A program made the translations under genes and the position numbers. Of a stretch of DNA of 64,000 nt, positions 10,111-21,380 are shown piece after piece; the first letter of the stretch is position 1; every line of letters starts with the position of its first letter. The stretch spans positions 1 to 64,000 of the forward strand of contig JAAVTG010000493.1 of NCBI GenBank assembly GCA_011947345.1, read 5' to 3'. Source of the stretch: Phytophthora quininea (lineage: Eukaryota > Oomycota > Peronosporomycetes > Peronosporales > Peronosporaceae). Below the pieces are notes generated by a model. That model saw nothing but the letters and a program-made list of their open reading frames with translations, ran no database searches and was not told the DNA's origin.

Positions 10111-11127
10111 TCAGTTCCAGAAAGATAAGGTCTCCCAGTGAAAACTCCAGGAATGTTTTCCCATTATCGTCAACGTGGGGTGGGTCAGGAAGTAGACACT
10201 GACGTCGTGGACGAATTTCACCGTCGTGGGATGCTGCTTGGCCATTTCTTCATGCGGAGCGACTCCGAGCATCAGAATCCCAGCAGTCTCTTGATCAGCG
10301 ATCTTCGAGGTGAGCAAGACACAGCGACGATCCGTCGAATGGTCTGCAGCTGGAACGTTCTGCATGAGCAAACTCGTATCTTCATCCACGTGTTGTAGTA
10401 CGTGAGTGGTCATACGTGCACGAAAGAGGTTTTGGTAGACTTCAAGCGAGTGAAGGACGCGCCAGGCTTCATCAACAATGAAATTGTCCTGGTTGGTGAA
10501 CGGAATCCACTTGGAGAAGTGGAAGTGGTGGCCGTTAATCGTCGACCTCTGCACGCCCCACCCGAAGAAAGACACGACTTCCGGGAACCTGGCGTGGTGG
10601 GCGAACTTGGCGTGGTGATGAAGAAACCAAGGATACTGATCTCGGACAAACTCCCGACAAATTGCTGGGTCCACAGGCTTGTAGTAAATTGGTTTGTCGT
10701 CTCCAGGGAAGCACTACCACCGATCATCGAGCGGTGGCAAGTTGTGTAGACTAGCACGAGTAAGATCTGGAATATCTCGATCCAGCCAGGACGCAAAGAT
10801 GTCATACTTCTTCAGCGCCTTCATAAGGCTCTCTCGTTCCAGGTGGAGCTTCTTCTTGATTCCCATGGCGTTCGTATACTCGTCGATTAATTGATGGTGG
10901 TGAAGTTGACGTTGCTGATCCCACCACGCACAAAGTAGCAGCTGTTTCTGAGTCAGCAGCGAGTCGAATTCGACGTGTAAGCCTTCGAGAGCTGCTTTTT
11001 CAATGGCCCGGCGGTTGGCCATGTCCTTGCGGTGACGTTCCTGCTGCTCGGCTTCCCTCTGGTCCCGAGTCGACATGGTCGTCAGGGGTCGAATTGAACA
11101 CTGAACGAGATCGTCGTCGTCAACCAA
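10111..11127 (-). pseudogene. M96-like paralogue with a premature TAG
   Basis: Reads in one frame from MVDDDDLVQCS at 11127 to SFWN at 10111 except for a TAG at 10714-10716, between PPLDDRW and CFPGDDKPIYYKP. TGG to TAG explains it, since an aromatic residue fits there in the family. The N-terminus has a basic region (RHRKDMANRRAIEKA) and coiled coil. The C-terminus has FFGWGVQRS, EAWRVLHSLEVYQNLF and VLQHVDEDTSLLMQNVP, parallel to the copy at 7878-9073. Because this is a substitution rather than a homopolymer length change, I take it as a genuine nonsense allele. Downstream codons remain well conserved, so the loss is recent or the stop is polymorphic. Confidence 0.7.
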
Positions 11128-11343
11128 CTAGCTTGAAGCTAGTCAAAGCTTCTCGGTGGCCGCGCCTGACCACTGCACCGCCATACATGCGGACCACACG
11201 CAGGGCACCCCCATATTGGACACTGCTGAGCTGATAACTTCCGTGGTCAGACCCATAGAAGCACTTGTCCGACATTGCAGAATCAACCAACGTATGTATC
11301 TAAGAAAACTATTCATTTGAAAATCACCACGCACTTCTGTCTA

Positions 11344-12425
11344 CTACGTGGTTTTCTTTGGAGTTTGCGTGCTAGCCGGTTGAGGCTCTACCCTCTGCTT
11401 TGGCGTCATATAACTCGGTCCGTAGGCTTCTCGTAAGAAGAAATGCGGGTCTTGAACCGTGTCGAACGGCATCCCGTTGATCGTCACTTTTGTGAAGGGC
11501 TTAACGCGTGATCCAGGTATAATCCGTCCGTTGCTGCCTTGGAACTCTTGCATGTCAAAGTCTCCGTTCGGGAGCGCCTTCATCATGTAGAGATCCACGT
11601 AGGGCACGGCGTAGTTCCTGGTCAAAGGCAGACTCTTGTCGTACAAGAAGCCTGCCAATGGATGTGTCGGTGCCACGCAAACTCGCCAGATATCCATGAA
11701 GAACATGTGATAGCCCTTCCGCCACAGCGCCTCCCTCAGCTCGTCCTTCAACTGGAGTCTACCGGCGAAGCCAATGTCCGTGTCTTCGGTGAACGGGATC
11801 ATCGACCCGTTGCGAACTGCCCCCAATAGCGACCCAAACGAGACAAAGGGACGTTCCCGGTCGCCTGAAGCTCCTCGTACACTTCAACCAGCAGCATGTG
11901 CAGCACACTTGCGTAGCAAATCGAGTCGGACGACCGGAGGTTGAGTAAATCCATCCGGTCGGCCGCTGTGCAGAACGGAGTGTCTTTCCGACCAGAGATC
12001 GGTAGGCAGTAGCTGTACTTGGCGTGTCGTCGACTGTCTTCCTCGCAGAGCTCCATCTTCTTGCCATGTAGGATCGGCAGCGGCACCGAGTCAATGTCTT
12101 TAAGTGCCGAGTAGTACCGATGACCCGAATGGTACTCGATGGTGCTGGCGTTGAGTACTCGTGGAGTGCAGAACTCCTCTCCCGGTGCAGTGAGCACCAC
12201 TGACTCTGGTACGCAGTCGATGATACGTGTCTCCATCACCAGACCGAACACCACCATCATCATCAACACCACGACGAACGTCGGGATCACGGTGACACCC
12301 GTCCAGAACTCCTTGCATCGTAACCCGCTTTTTACGAGAACGCCACCGCGCTGCCGCTTGTCAAAGTCGCTGACGGGTAGTTTCACATGGTCCTTGTTGA
12401 CTGCGGGCTGCTTGGAAGGCTCCAT
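11344..12425 (-). CDS. LicD/fukutin-like type II membrane protein, copy 2, one frameshift
   Basis: Start chosen at MEPSKQPAVNKD (12425); the frame is open further upstream but an initiator-like element sits at 12462-12477. Membrane anchor VTVIPTFVVVLMMMVVFGLVM, stem with CTPRVLNASTIEYHS, PISGRKDTPFCTAADRMDLL, then the LicD core. At about 11850 the frame breaks inside the core (LSRLGRYWGQF). Adding one T to the TTT run restores VSFGSLLGAVRNGSMIPF and 360 aa in total. The tail ends MTPKQRVEPQPASTQTPKK. Because the break lies exactly in the catalytic signature and in a homopolymer, a consensus error is as likely as inactivation. Confidence 0.8.
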
Positions 12426-12461
12426 TGTTGATGGACCGACGGTGGTGCGCTGCTCGAGGTA

Positions 12462-12477
12462 GGAAAACAAATGAAAG
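12462..12477 (-). promoter_or_regulatory. Initiator-like element of LicD copy 2
   Basis: On the minus strand CTTTCATTTGTTTTCC resembles the oomycete Inr-like core element (GCTCATTYYNCAWTTT as I recall it). It lies about 37 nt before the chosen ATG, a normal distance for oomycete transcription starts. Confidence 0.35.
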
Positions 12478-12996
12478 CCAGCATCGCCAGGGACGCCAGA
12501 CGTCTCAACAATTGATCCCGGCGATGGTGTGGGTGAGCTTCTGGTCGTCGCGTCTTGCTGTTTATGCATTGTTGATCCAGTTTACGCAGTCCCTTTATCC
12601 TCATGGATGCCGCAGCGCTGCAGTAGAAGTGAGACGGTCCCATGTTTTTGCTGTACGAAAGAAGACGTTGACTCCCAGAGGAGTCAAGTTGTCGAGTTGT
12701 ATAGCGATCCTTCAACCTTGCGGCGGGCAAGATTAGAAAGAGGCTCTTCCAGACGGTCTCCGTCATTTGCCTCGCGGTATAATAGTCGCCGAACACAGGC
12801 AACACGTTCCTACCCTCCCTGAGCCGGGGAAGCCCTGGTGAGTGATCCAAAGGAAAAAGAATACATTGACCAACAAGACAGCGCTTTTAAGTGGATATGT
12901 CTCCTTCGTAGTGATCACCACCACCAATCACTTTGGTCGGGAGCATAAGTAGTTTTTTTTTCACGGCTGCTTCACACAGCAATAACGTTATAATAT
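12478..12996. other. Intergenic between LicD copies 2 and 3
   Basis: Antisense and sense open frames occur here, but none has a domain or a relative in the window. I see no RNA gene or repeat. Confidence 0.45.
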
Positions 12997-14088
12997 TTAA
13001 TGTTTTCCGCTTGTGTTCGACGAGGACAAAGCAACTTCTAACGTGCTGGCTGGTTCCGACGTACGCGGCAATGGGGTCATGTAGTCCGGGCCATACGCTT
13101 CCTCCAAAAGAAATTTCGGATCACGCACCGTGTCGAATGGCATGCCGTTGATCGTCACTTGCGAGAACGGCCAGACCTTGTCGTCTGGCAGGCGCGTGCC
13201 GTTGCTGCCTTCCATCTCATCGAGGTCCCACGTGTCGTCCAACCGCTTCTTCATCGAGTAGAGATCCAAGTAGGGCACGGCAAAGTTCTTGGTGGTGGGT
13301 AGGCTCGCATCGTAGAGCTTCCCTGCCAACGGGTGTGTTGGGGCCACACAGACCCGCCAGATATCGTGGTAGAACATGTGATAGCCCTTCCGTCGCAGTG
13401 CAATCTTCAGCGCCTCATCGTGCTGGAGGATGCCGACGAATCCGATGTCTGCGTCTTCAGTGAAGGGGATCATGGATCCGTTGCGGACGGCCCCTAATAA
13501 TGATCCAAAAGTGATGAACGGGATGTTCCCTGCCGCGTGCAGCTCTTCGTACACCTCCACCAAAATCATGTGCAGCACACTGGCATAGCAGATCGAGTCA
13601 ATGGACTGCACGTTTAGCAGATCCATACGGTCTGCGGCGGTGCAGAACGGCGAGTCCTTCCTCCCGGAGATCGGCAAGCAGTAGGGGAACTTCCGTTTGT
13701 ACCGAGTCGACACCTTGCAGAGACCGCGGTGCTCTTTGCCAAAGACTGGCGGTGGTACAGGCTCCATGTCCTTAAGAGCCGAGTAGTACCGGTGTGCTGA
13801 ATGGTATTTGATCTTGGCGAGGTCCACAAGCTTGGGCGAGCACATTCCTGGGCCTGGTTTGGAGGGTTTGGGGGCGATCGACGTCAGCGGATTGAGCGAG
13901 ATGACGTTGATTTCCAACACCACGCCCGACACCACCATGCCAATGAGCATCAACACCAGCAGCGGGATCATGGCGACCCCCACCCGGAAGAACCGGCGTC
14001 GTTGCAACGGACCTTTCGAGGAGGCTCCTGGGGCCTGGTCGACACCATCGCAGAGCTTCTTGACGTGGACCTCCGTGCTGCTCTCCAT
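12997..14088 (-). CDS. LicD/fukutin-like type II membrane protein, copy 3
   Basis: 363 aa without interruption. N-terminal cytoplasmic part MESSTEVHVKKLCDG, basic RRRFF and an anchor (VAMIPLLVLMLIGMVVSGVV). Lumenal part with CSPKLVDLAKIKYHS, PISGRKDSPFCTAADRMDLL, FGSLLGAVRNGSMIPFTEDADIGF, IWRVCVAPTHPLAG, VPYLDLYSMKK, VTINGMPFDTVRDPKF and YGPDYMTPLPR. Every motif of the family is present, including the GS and D-x-D region, so it should be active if copy 1 is. The tail is serine-rich (SSSNTSGKH). Confidence 0.87.
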   Translation of the reverse strand: MESSTEVHVKKLCDGVDQAPGASSKGPLQRRRFFRVGVAMIPLLVLMLIGMVVSGVVLEINVISLNPLTSIAPKPSKPGPGMCSPKLVDLAKIKYHSAHRYYSALKDMEPVPPPVFGKEHRGLCKVSTRYKRKFPYCLPISGRKDSPFCTAADRMDLLNVQSIDSICYASVLHMILVEVYEELHAAGNIPFITFGSLLGAVRNGSMIPFTEDADIGFVGILQHDEALKIALRRKGYHMFYHDIWRVCVAPTHPLAGKLYDASLPTTKNFAVPYLDLYSMKKRLDDTWDLDEMEGSNGTRLPDDKVWPFSQVTINGMPFDTVRDPKFLLEEAYGPDYMTPLPRTSEPASTLEVALSSSNTSGKH

Positions 14089-14493
14089 CCTGCGAAGAGA
14101 GAGAAGGTGGGGCGGGACACGCGCTGTCTCAATCGAGCTTTGCAGTTCACCAAAGCCCTGATCCAGTCAATCGGACCACAACGACAGCACGAGCCTCAAC
14201 CAGTTGGTCGTGCGCGAGCAGACGAACAGGAAAAAGAACCCAAGTCGAGTGATGAGGCTCAGAACGTCGAGACTCGCTCAGATGCTTCGTAGTCAATCGA
14301 TCTTTGCGTCTAAATTGCGAGGCAAAGTGCGAGCAATGCCCGGTTGGATAAGATGGAAATGACTCGAGCAGGTCCGTCTCAGTTCGGCCACAAGTTTCAC
14401 CCAAGGCGGCGTCCTGAAGCAAATCTCGGCTGCCATCTCTTTTCGCAACCCCATCTTGTGCTAGTGTTTCTTGCTTCACGCAGCAATGAATTA
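14089..14493. other. LicD copy 3 upstream region
   Basis: About 400 bp between the LicD start and the left end of the pogo-like element (TA at 14492-14493). Only shadow frames are seen. Confidence 0.45.
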
Positions 14494-14573
14494 CCGTACT
14501 GTCTTAGTCCTTGGCGACGTTTAGTCTTTGGCGACAAGCCAATCTGACCAATGACAAGGTCAAAAAATAACAG

Positions 14574-14948
14574 ATGGAAGTCCAAAACGGCGCGCTAATT
14601 TTAGCGATGGCAGCCGTTAATTCACACCATACCGAAACTGGAGCAACGATGGCTAGGCCGTCGCTGAAAAATGTCAGGAAGAAGCGCAAGCAATACAAGA
14701 GGGTATCTGTTCAGTATCGCCACAAGCAAAACATTCTTGTTTATTTGGATGGCGGGCACACGATAGGTGAGGTGCTGCAACATTTTTACAGCGGACTAAC
14801 AGGCCAAGAGCGCCGAAGACAGCAGCAATTGCTGTCTAAGTGGTGTAGGAACAGGAAAAATAATAAAAACGGCATGCGAATCCGGCCACGCGAATCACTT
14901 CAACTACAGGGAGCTCGGAATGGCAAAAATGAGAGCGAGTCATCTTAG
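14574..14948 (+). CDS. Transposase-type DNA-binding domain ORF
   Basis: 124 codons. The core KRVSVQYRHKQNILVYL, then GHTIGEVLQHF and QQLLSKWCRNRK, looks like the N-terminal helix-turn-helix of Phytophthora pogo-like transposases (basic head, helix, helix, W-x-R-x-R). A basic stretch KNVRKKRKQYK precedes it. No DDE domain follows; the frame ends in KNESESS. It may be a truncated transposase that can still bind the ends of the surrounding element. Confidence 0.5.
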   Translation: MEVQNGALILAMAAVNSHHTETGATMARPSLKNVRKKRKQYKRVSVQYRHKQNILVYLDGGHTIGEVLQHFYSGLTGQERRRQQQLLSKWCRNRKNNKNGMRIRPRESLQLQGARNGKNESESS

Positions 14949-15039
14949 AATGTAGCAAGTCTTTGTAGACAAAATGGTAAGGCAATACATACTATAACCT
15001 CCATGCTGCGTATGAAAGCTGGCAGGGCAGAAGCCTGTA

Positions 15040-15460
15040 TGCGTGGTCAGCTGGCCGTAACTCGACGCGCCCGTGAAGCCGCTGTAGTCGTAGGACGGAC
15101 TAGCCGTTGCCCTTGCCGAACTGCGACTCGAGCTTGGTGTTGAGCACCCAAATGTTGGTGTCGCTCGTGCTCGTGCACTCCCGCTCGATGTACACGACCT
15201 TCTCTCTGCTCCAGGCTTCGATCATGCGGATCGGCTTGGCGCTGTAATCGGGCGTCAGCTTGCTGCCGCTGCTGGTGACCATGTCGGACGACACGGTGGC
15301 GCCGCTCGCGTATTGCCAATTGGAGGCGTCGGTGGCCAAGAAGGCCAGGCCGACGTGGATGGGATTCTTGCGGGTGCTTCTCCTTCAGCGAAAGTCGGCT
15401 CCGTCCAGCTCCATCCGGCTCGTGCGTCGTGAGCGCGCAGGTGGCACGCGCAGGTAGCGT
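15040..15460 (-). other. GC-rich coding-like segment carried inside the pogo-like element
   Basis: This segment is visibly richer in G and C than its AT-rich flanks. On the minus strand it reads RKNPIHVGLAFLATDASNW, then SSDMVTSSGSKL, IEAWSREKVVYIERE and SDTNIWVLNTKLESQFGKG before a stop at 15100. Another frame beyond the stop gives SPSYDYSGFTGASSYG. The hydrophobic/polar pattern looks like real protein. I do not recognise the family. A captured host-gene fragment is the simplest reading. Confidence 0.4.
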
Positions 15461-15591
15461 TCGACCTGACCTGTTCTCGAGCGTCTACAAGAATGAACTA
15501 AATCGCTGTTCTGGTCTCAGTAAATCTTACGATTTGTAGCATATTTCGTAACTCACACAGTTTGTCCTTTGTCGCCAAGGACTAAGTCAAT

Positions 15592-15600
15592 ACGGTATTG
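15592..15600. repeat. Left target-site duplication of MULE 1 (ACGGTATTG)
   Basis: Nine bases identical to 21569-21577 on the other side of the element. Nine base pairs is the usual MULE target duplication. The site spans the last four bases of the pogo-like element (ACGG), its TA and three flanking bases. Confidence 0.8.
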
Positions 15601-16051
15601 CGAAGTCGGTACTGCAACCATAACAAAGACCGGTCGCAGGTTGCTTTAAGGGCGCTATGGTTGCTTTTACGGTAATGTAAAACTTCGCGAACCCGAATAA
15701 TCTATTCATGTAACGTGAAACTTCGGAATAACTTACCGCTCACTAAAGTGCGAATCAGAAATGTACCGTAGCTTAAATTTTAGGTACGACGCACAACCGC
15801 CTTTCATTTTCATTTCCTGAAACGCACGCAGGACGCAACAAGGCAGGCGTGGAGCCAGGGGTTTGATAGAAGCGTTTGAAGTGACTGTTGCGGTGGTAGC
15901 ATGTCTGAAGGGGGACAGGAGGTACGTTGTTAGTGTACTTGCGGGTGATAGCTGGTAGACAATGAAAGCTAACGTTATATCGTAATATGTAGTGCAACGG
16001 CGTAAACGCCGAGGCATTTCCGACGTGGATTATCGATTCGTGATGCTTGGG

Positions 16052-19000
16052 ATGGAGAAGGATGATGAGAACGACGAAGACTTCGAACCGGACGGTGACT
16101 TTGGTGCACAGGGGAATGGGGGAGGAGTCTGGAGATGAGGAAGAAGAAGAGAGGGACGAGGATGAAGAGGAAGGAGACGAACAGGAAGAAGAGACAGAGG
16201 AAGAAGGAGGCGAACATGAAGAAGAAGGGGCAAGGAATTTCACCACGAATGATCAATTAGAAGACGCGACTCATCTCAGCAGCACAGGTGACGTTTCTGA
16301 TGGTTTCGAGCTCGTGGATGAAGGCGAGAATGTTGATGCAGATGATTCGGATTCAAGTATGGTCGACGGCGGCGAAATGGATGATGCGATGAATGAAAGT
16401 GATGCTTCATTGGAGGGTGGTGCTGGTGTGGCTCGCGAAAATAACTTCAAGAAGAAGCGGGTGCGCCATAGCGCACTGTCATCACCAGAATCGAAGAAAC
16501 GTGCAAAGCGGGCTGAATATCCCAGTGATTCTTCCTCGGGTGAAGACGTGAATGGGTCAGCTGGGGATTATATACCCCATGACAGAAAAAGCAGCACTAA
16601 AGCGGAGAAAGAGCATTAGAAAAGGCTCATGTCTGGGTGCATAACATTGTTCCTCCTTTTCCGGCTAAGCAGATCCGATCGTGGAAGGAGTTTGACAAGA
16701 AACTTAAGATATATAAGAAGCAGAACAATCTACTTTTTCGCGTTCGTTCTTCCGAGTCAACGGCGAGCCACAATGCGTACGTACTATTGAATTTATTATT
16801 ATGAGTTGCTCAAATCCTAATAACGTTATGGTTGCTTTTGGTGTTATGGTTGCTTTAGCTCATACGTCGACCAGATTCCCGAAGAAGAGTTTAAGTGGGC
16901 CCATAAGGTATATCGATGCACTCATGGCGTCTTTCAGAAGTCTCGTGCAACTGGTCAACGCAATCGGGGAGTACGTTACACCGGTTGTCGTGCTCGTTTC
17001 ACTCCCCATGTAGTGCAGATGTCAGGAGGGTCATTCAAAATTATACTACGAAACGAGGTATGTGAAGTGCAGCTTTCCTATGAAATTGTGACAATAAATC
17101 GTGACAACACTTGTGTGTATTCTGTACAGTGCCACACGCACAATCATGAAACTACAAAACGACTAGCGTCGTCGTACATGACCCCAAAGAGCCTTCCCCT
17201 CGACGACAGAGGACGGGAGGATGTTGCTCTTCTTGCAGATGCTAAAGTGTCGTCAAAATACATTACCAACTTTCTGAGAGAGAGAACAGGTGAGGACTGC
17301 TATGCTTTTCAATATGATGTGAGTGGCGATGACTGACTGTGTGTGTTTGGTAGGTTGCTCGGTATCACCGCAGCAGACACGCAATCTCATTAGAGATATT
17401 ATCGGGAACGAGTCCGGAGAGGAGCGTTGCAAAACAATATTGCATGAACTAGTTCAACTAGACGACTGTGACGTACTAGTCATACAAGATCAACTGGATG
17501 TTACATGCGGAATAGTATTGTAGACGGGGTTGCAGAAGAAGATGTTCCAGCAATGGGGTGAGACCATTGCAATGGACTTTACCCATGGTACTAACAACCT
17601 TGGATATCATTTGGGTAGGTGTACTGCACGTTTGGTATAGCAACCTTTTTGCTCAAAGCGACCCTATACCGCAACCTAACCTAACAACTTGTTTCGTACG
17701 TAGGGAGCCTCGTCGTGACTACGGCGACTGGGAGAGGTTTTCCTGTCTTCGATTTTTGCGCTTAAATCAGCAGGCAACTACGATTGATACGATTCTCAAC
17801 GCCTTTAAGGAGTTGAATCCTACGTGGGCATCCATCGCATCCGTCGTGATAGATAAGGACTTCGTTGAGTGGCGATCTATTGAAAAGGCCTTCCCGGACA
17901 CACAAGTCCTACTTTGTCAATTTCACCTGATATCATACTGGAAGAAGTTGATGAAGCGAACACGATTCAGATTGACTGAAGGACGGCGTGAGCAGCTACT
18001 TAAACACTTAACCAATCTTATATACAGGTACTCGCCATATCGTATGGATGAGGAATCTAAATCTAACACTGATTCTTGTATTGTGTACAGTTTGACCGAA
18101 TGTGGGTACGAAAATTCTCGCAAGTCGCTGGAGACGTATTGCAAACGGATTAAAAGAACCCCGATTTTTGACTACTTCATGAAAAACTGGCATTCGTGCC
18201 GAGAAATGTGGGCAAATTTCAAACGGGAGAACATTTCACTGCTGGGAACACCACGACGAATCGCGTTGAGTCTAATTGGAATCAGGTTAAAATACTGCTT
18301 GGCCGCAAAACCCGGATCGACAAAACGGTCTTGGGACTGTTTCAGCACCAGATAAATGTCGCTCAACAGGTTATGCACACAATTACGAAGTGTGTAACAA
18401 CTTCTGTTCCAGTGGATTCGGTACCGTCGTTCTTACGTGGAGTTGCAGCTCAATTAAGTCCTGCCATGTTCAAAAAGTTAAAAGTGAATGGGAGCGATAC
18501 GTAGTGTTGCTGAAGGACGCTACATGTAATCGAAGAATCAATACGATGTCGCAATGGGAAGTCCATTGCTCGACAGGAACATACCTGTGTCACGACTTAG
18601 AGTGGACATGCTCGTGTATGTTCTATAAGACATATCACTTACCATGTAGACACGCTATGTTGATGGCACGTGCTGGTCAAAAGTTTCTGGCCCTTCCAGC
18701 TTCTGCAGTGCAACCACGCTGGTCTGTACAACACGCGTGGAGAATCCTGGATGATCTTGAGAGCACGATCGAGTCCTTAACGCAAATGATCCAGTGTTTG
18801 GCACTAAAGTCGCCGAAAGAGTTAGGGTTGCTGAAAGACGATAGTGCTGAACACGAAGAACAGAGTGCCAGTGGAACTTCTCCAGCGAAACCGGTAAAAC
18901 AAGTGGTATACATAAGACTACGGAGAGACGAGCAGGCTAATCGTGTGGTCTTGTCCTCCTCCGAAAAATATGTTTTTGCTAAAGCAATGATCGAACCATT

Positions 19001-20928
19001 ATTGGAGCACTTATCGGGGCTACCTAGCACGGAATTTTATAGCGAATTAAGTGCATGGAAGGAGATGATTGAAACGGGGCTTAGCAGCGTTCGAAGCAGT
19101 GATCCGGTTATCTTGGCATCCGATGATGATGCTGAAGATTACGTTGATGAAGTGGAAACGTTTCGTGACCCTGCTGATGAAATTGCTACTTTGGAGTTGA
19201 TGCAATCAATGGAAGGAGTTGAAATGAACACCATGTACCTAAACGAAGTGCCACCGGACTCGAGTTTGTCAAAAGCAACCATACCAGAACCAAAGCCATC
19301 CATACCAGAGGCAACCATACCTGTAGCACAACCCAAATTTGAACCCGGCCAGGACGATCAATTTGAAGAGGAACCTGCAAAGAACGACGCAGCTAAAAAC
19401 ATGAAGATCAAACAAGAGAGGCAGGTCGATATCATCAACATGCCAAAGCCACCCAGTAGGACAAACAAACGGACTACACTCACTCAGAAAAAATACCATC
19501 ATACGTGCGATATTCTACGGTGAAGTACCCAAGCGATCTGACCGTGAACGTGCACCAAGTGACTAAGTGGGCTCGGCTTATGCCAGATTTGAAGTTCGTC
19601 AAAGAAATTCTTGATGCGTATCCATTGATAATGGATGAGCCATATCTGAGAGGGAGGGTATTGAATTGTGAGTGGAAGACTATCAAGCTTGCAGACTATC
19701 GATATAACTTCATCATACCTCACGATCTCGTGTGGTCACTTCAAGCAACTTTCACCGCACACCCAAACGATACAGTGCGTCTAAGCAAACAAGAAAAAAA
19801 CAAGGCTGGGTACGTGAAATGGTAATCTCAATAGATCCCAAGCTTCGGCCAATGTCCAGGTAAGCTCGTAGTTGAACTGCAATCACTGCCACGATCACTG
19901 CAACAATATGGTTGCCCTACGGCAAATATGGTTGCCATAAGGTTGCAATTTCGTTTTCAACATTGACTAACCCGTATATGGAACAGGGACTTTGTTTACT
20001 CTATGGTAGGGTTTAGTACCGCAAAACGGAATGCTAAGAACTGGATTGAAGACATGAAGTGGCTAGAACAAGACTGGACAAAGGTGAAAGCGTCGTTTGT
20101 CGGCTTATTTGATCGCGAAGTTGGTACTTTTGGACAAATGGACCCAGACCTTGTACTATTGCGCCATCACGAACTGGCAAGCCAGATTATTCCAAAGGTT
20201 CGAACAGCGTGCTTGCGTACCAGCTTCCGGCTCAACGCACACCGGATACCTGTCTATTATGAGCAAATGGTGGGGCATTTATGCCGTCGAAAGTTCCTGA
20301 ATGATTCAGTAATTTCGAGCTGTGTGGATTTTATCGCGGACGAAGCCAAAAATTGCCTTACCATAAGCTCACTCGTCAGAGATATTGGATGGCCGACCAA
20401 AGCGCCTACTCGAAGCTTTTACGACATCGAGCACGTTATTATGCCAGTGAATCTCAACCGAAACCACTGGGGGATTATTATACTGAAGCTCAAGCACACT
20501 AACGATAGCGATTGTCGTGCGCATGCGTACCTTTATGAGCCACTAGTCGATGATCAGTATCACGACGAATTGGAGACACTATATGAGGGGACTTCATGAA
20601 CTACATCATGATGTGGCATCAAACTTGTACAACAGGCAGGGGCTCTTTGGAATTCTCACATGAGTGGCTACTTACACCTCAGCAGCCCGACTGGAAAAGC
20701 TGTGGGGTATTAATCATTGCTCAAGCATATAGTATTCTTCACGACAACGCGTTTCAGCATCAAGGCGTAACTGAGGAGGACATAGCCGTCATGCGACTCA
20801 GGATCATGTGGATCCTTACTGTTAGATCTAGAGAAATGATCATAGACTCTGAGGAAGAGATTGAGGCTCGAGAAACTCACAAGAGACTGTGCGAAAGCTT
20901 GGCAGGAGGAAAGGAGGTTCCGTGGTAA
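16052..20928 (+). CDS. MULE transposase (SWIM) fused to Ulp1-type C48 protease, multi-exon
   Basis: Likely start at MEKDDENDEDFEPDG (16052), followed by an acidic region. Introns I can place with matching phase: 16777-16858, about 17290-17352, about 17612-17702 and 19860-19986. Transposase core: a first Asp in AMDFTHGTNNLGYHLG, a second in ASVVIDKDFVEW, then LLCQFHLISYWKK. The SWIM finger is WTCSCMFYKTYHLPCRHAM near 18610. The C-terminal protease has LNDSVISSCVDFI, His in NLNRNHWGII (codon at 20465), acidic LVDDQYHDELE, and Cys in DWKSCGVLI (codon at 20701) behind QQP, the H-D-Q-C order of Ulp1/SENP enzymes. One C-to-T nonsense (TAG at 17521, probably from CAG) and about seven homopolymer one-base losses interrupt it. 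Corrected, it reads nearly intact. Confidence 0.8.
16827..16853 (+). repeat. Pair of TATGGTTGC motifs in MULE 1 intron 1
   Basis: Two exact copies at 16827-16835 and 16845-16853 (18-nt spacing) inside the first intron. The same nonamer occurs in the element ends and in the last intron. Confidence 0.7.
19907..19935 (+). repeat. Pair of TATGGTTGC motifs in the last MULE 1 intron
   Basis: Two exact copies at 19907-19915 and 19927-19935 (20-nt spacing) inside intron 19860-19986, followed by a third partial copy (AAGGTTGC). Confidence 0.7.
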
Positions 20929-20930
20929 TC

Positions 20931-21380
20931 TCATTGCAGTAGTACATTTATGCATGATTCCAACATAACCTCAAACGAGAAACCTTCGTTGCTTTCGTTG
21001 CCTTCGTTTGCCTGCTGTCCGTGGTGCTGTAGAACTTGATTGACTGCCGCAGAGAGCTGGTACCCCTGCTGCTGCTGCTCTTCAATTAAATCTTCGAGCT
21101 CCTCTTGGGTCTGAGAAAGTTGTTTCAACGTCATGCGGATAGCATCGATCTTTTCCTTCATCAACTCCAAGTCTCGGAGCCGAGCGTTTAACAGCTCGCG
21201 CGCAATAGCAGCCCTGTCCATCGGGGACGACATGGAGGCACGTCCAAGAAAATCCCGCACTGCGTCCAAGAAAACCCTGTAGTCCGTCCAACGAATCCCT
21301 CTACACGACGCTCGACGCTCGCCTCGACGACTTGCGCTGGCAGATTCTGCTGTGAGGCCAAAATCGATAGCAGACTCCAA
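20931..21380 (-). CDS. Coiled-coil ORF convergent to the MULE 1 transposase
   Basis: 149 codons from MESAIDFGLTAES, or about 100 if it starts at MSSPMDRAAIARE. The middle is a strongly helical coiled coil (LLNARLRDLELMKEKIDAI, LKQLSQTQEELEDLIEEQQQQ), then a short Asn/Glu-rich linker and FEVMLESCINVLL. Its stop is only 3 bp from the end of the transposase frame. It lies wholly inside the element, so it is probably a transposon accessory protein. I recognise no family. Confidence 0.5.
   Translation of the reverse strand: MESAIDFGLTAESASASRRGERRASCRGIRWTDYRVFLDAVRDFLGRASMSSPMDRAAIARELLNARLRDLELMKEKIDAIRMTLKQLSQTQEELEDLIEEQQQQGYQLSAAVNQVLQHHGQQANEGNESNEGFSFEVMLESCINVLLQ

Larger units (their letters stand above)
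14494..15595 (+). mobile_element. Pogo/Tc1-like DNA transposon, non-autonomous, TA-flanked
   Basis: Inverted ends match at 23 of 25 positions. The left end starts CCGTACTGTCTTAGTCC at 14494 and the right end, read inward on the other strand, starts CCGTATTGACTTAGTCC at 15595. Each is flanked by TA (14492-14493 and 15596-15597), the target duplication of the Tc1/mariner/pogo superfamily. A near repeat of TTAGTCYTTGGCGAC follows the left end. Inside are a helical DNA-binding-like ORF (14574-14948) and a GC-rich segment of different composition; no DDE catalytic domain is present, so mobility would need a transposase in trans. Its right end is overlapped by the target duplication of the adjacent MULE, so it was there first. 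Confidence 0.75.

Noticed and set aside
12383..12850. 155-codon minus-strand ORF upstream of LicD copy 2
   Set aside because: Runs in a different frame through the promoter region and start of copy 2, with no domain.
13801..14292. 163-codon plus-strand ORF
   Set aside because: Overlaps the intact LicD copy 3 antisense and has no domain.
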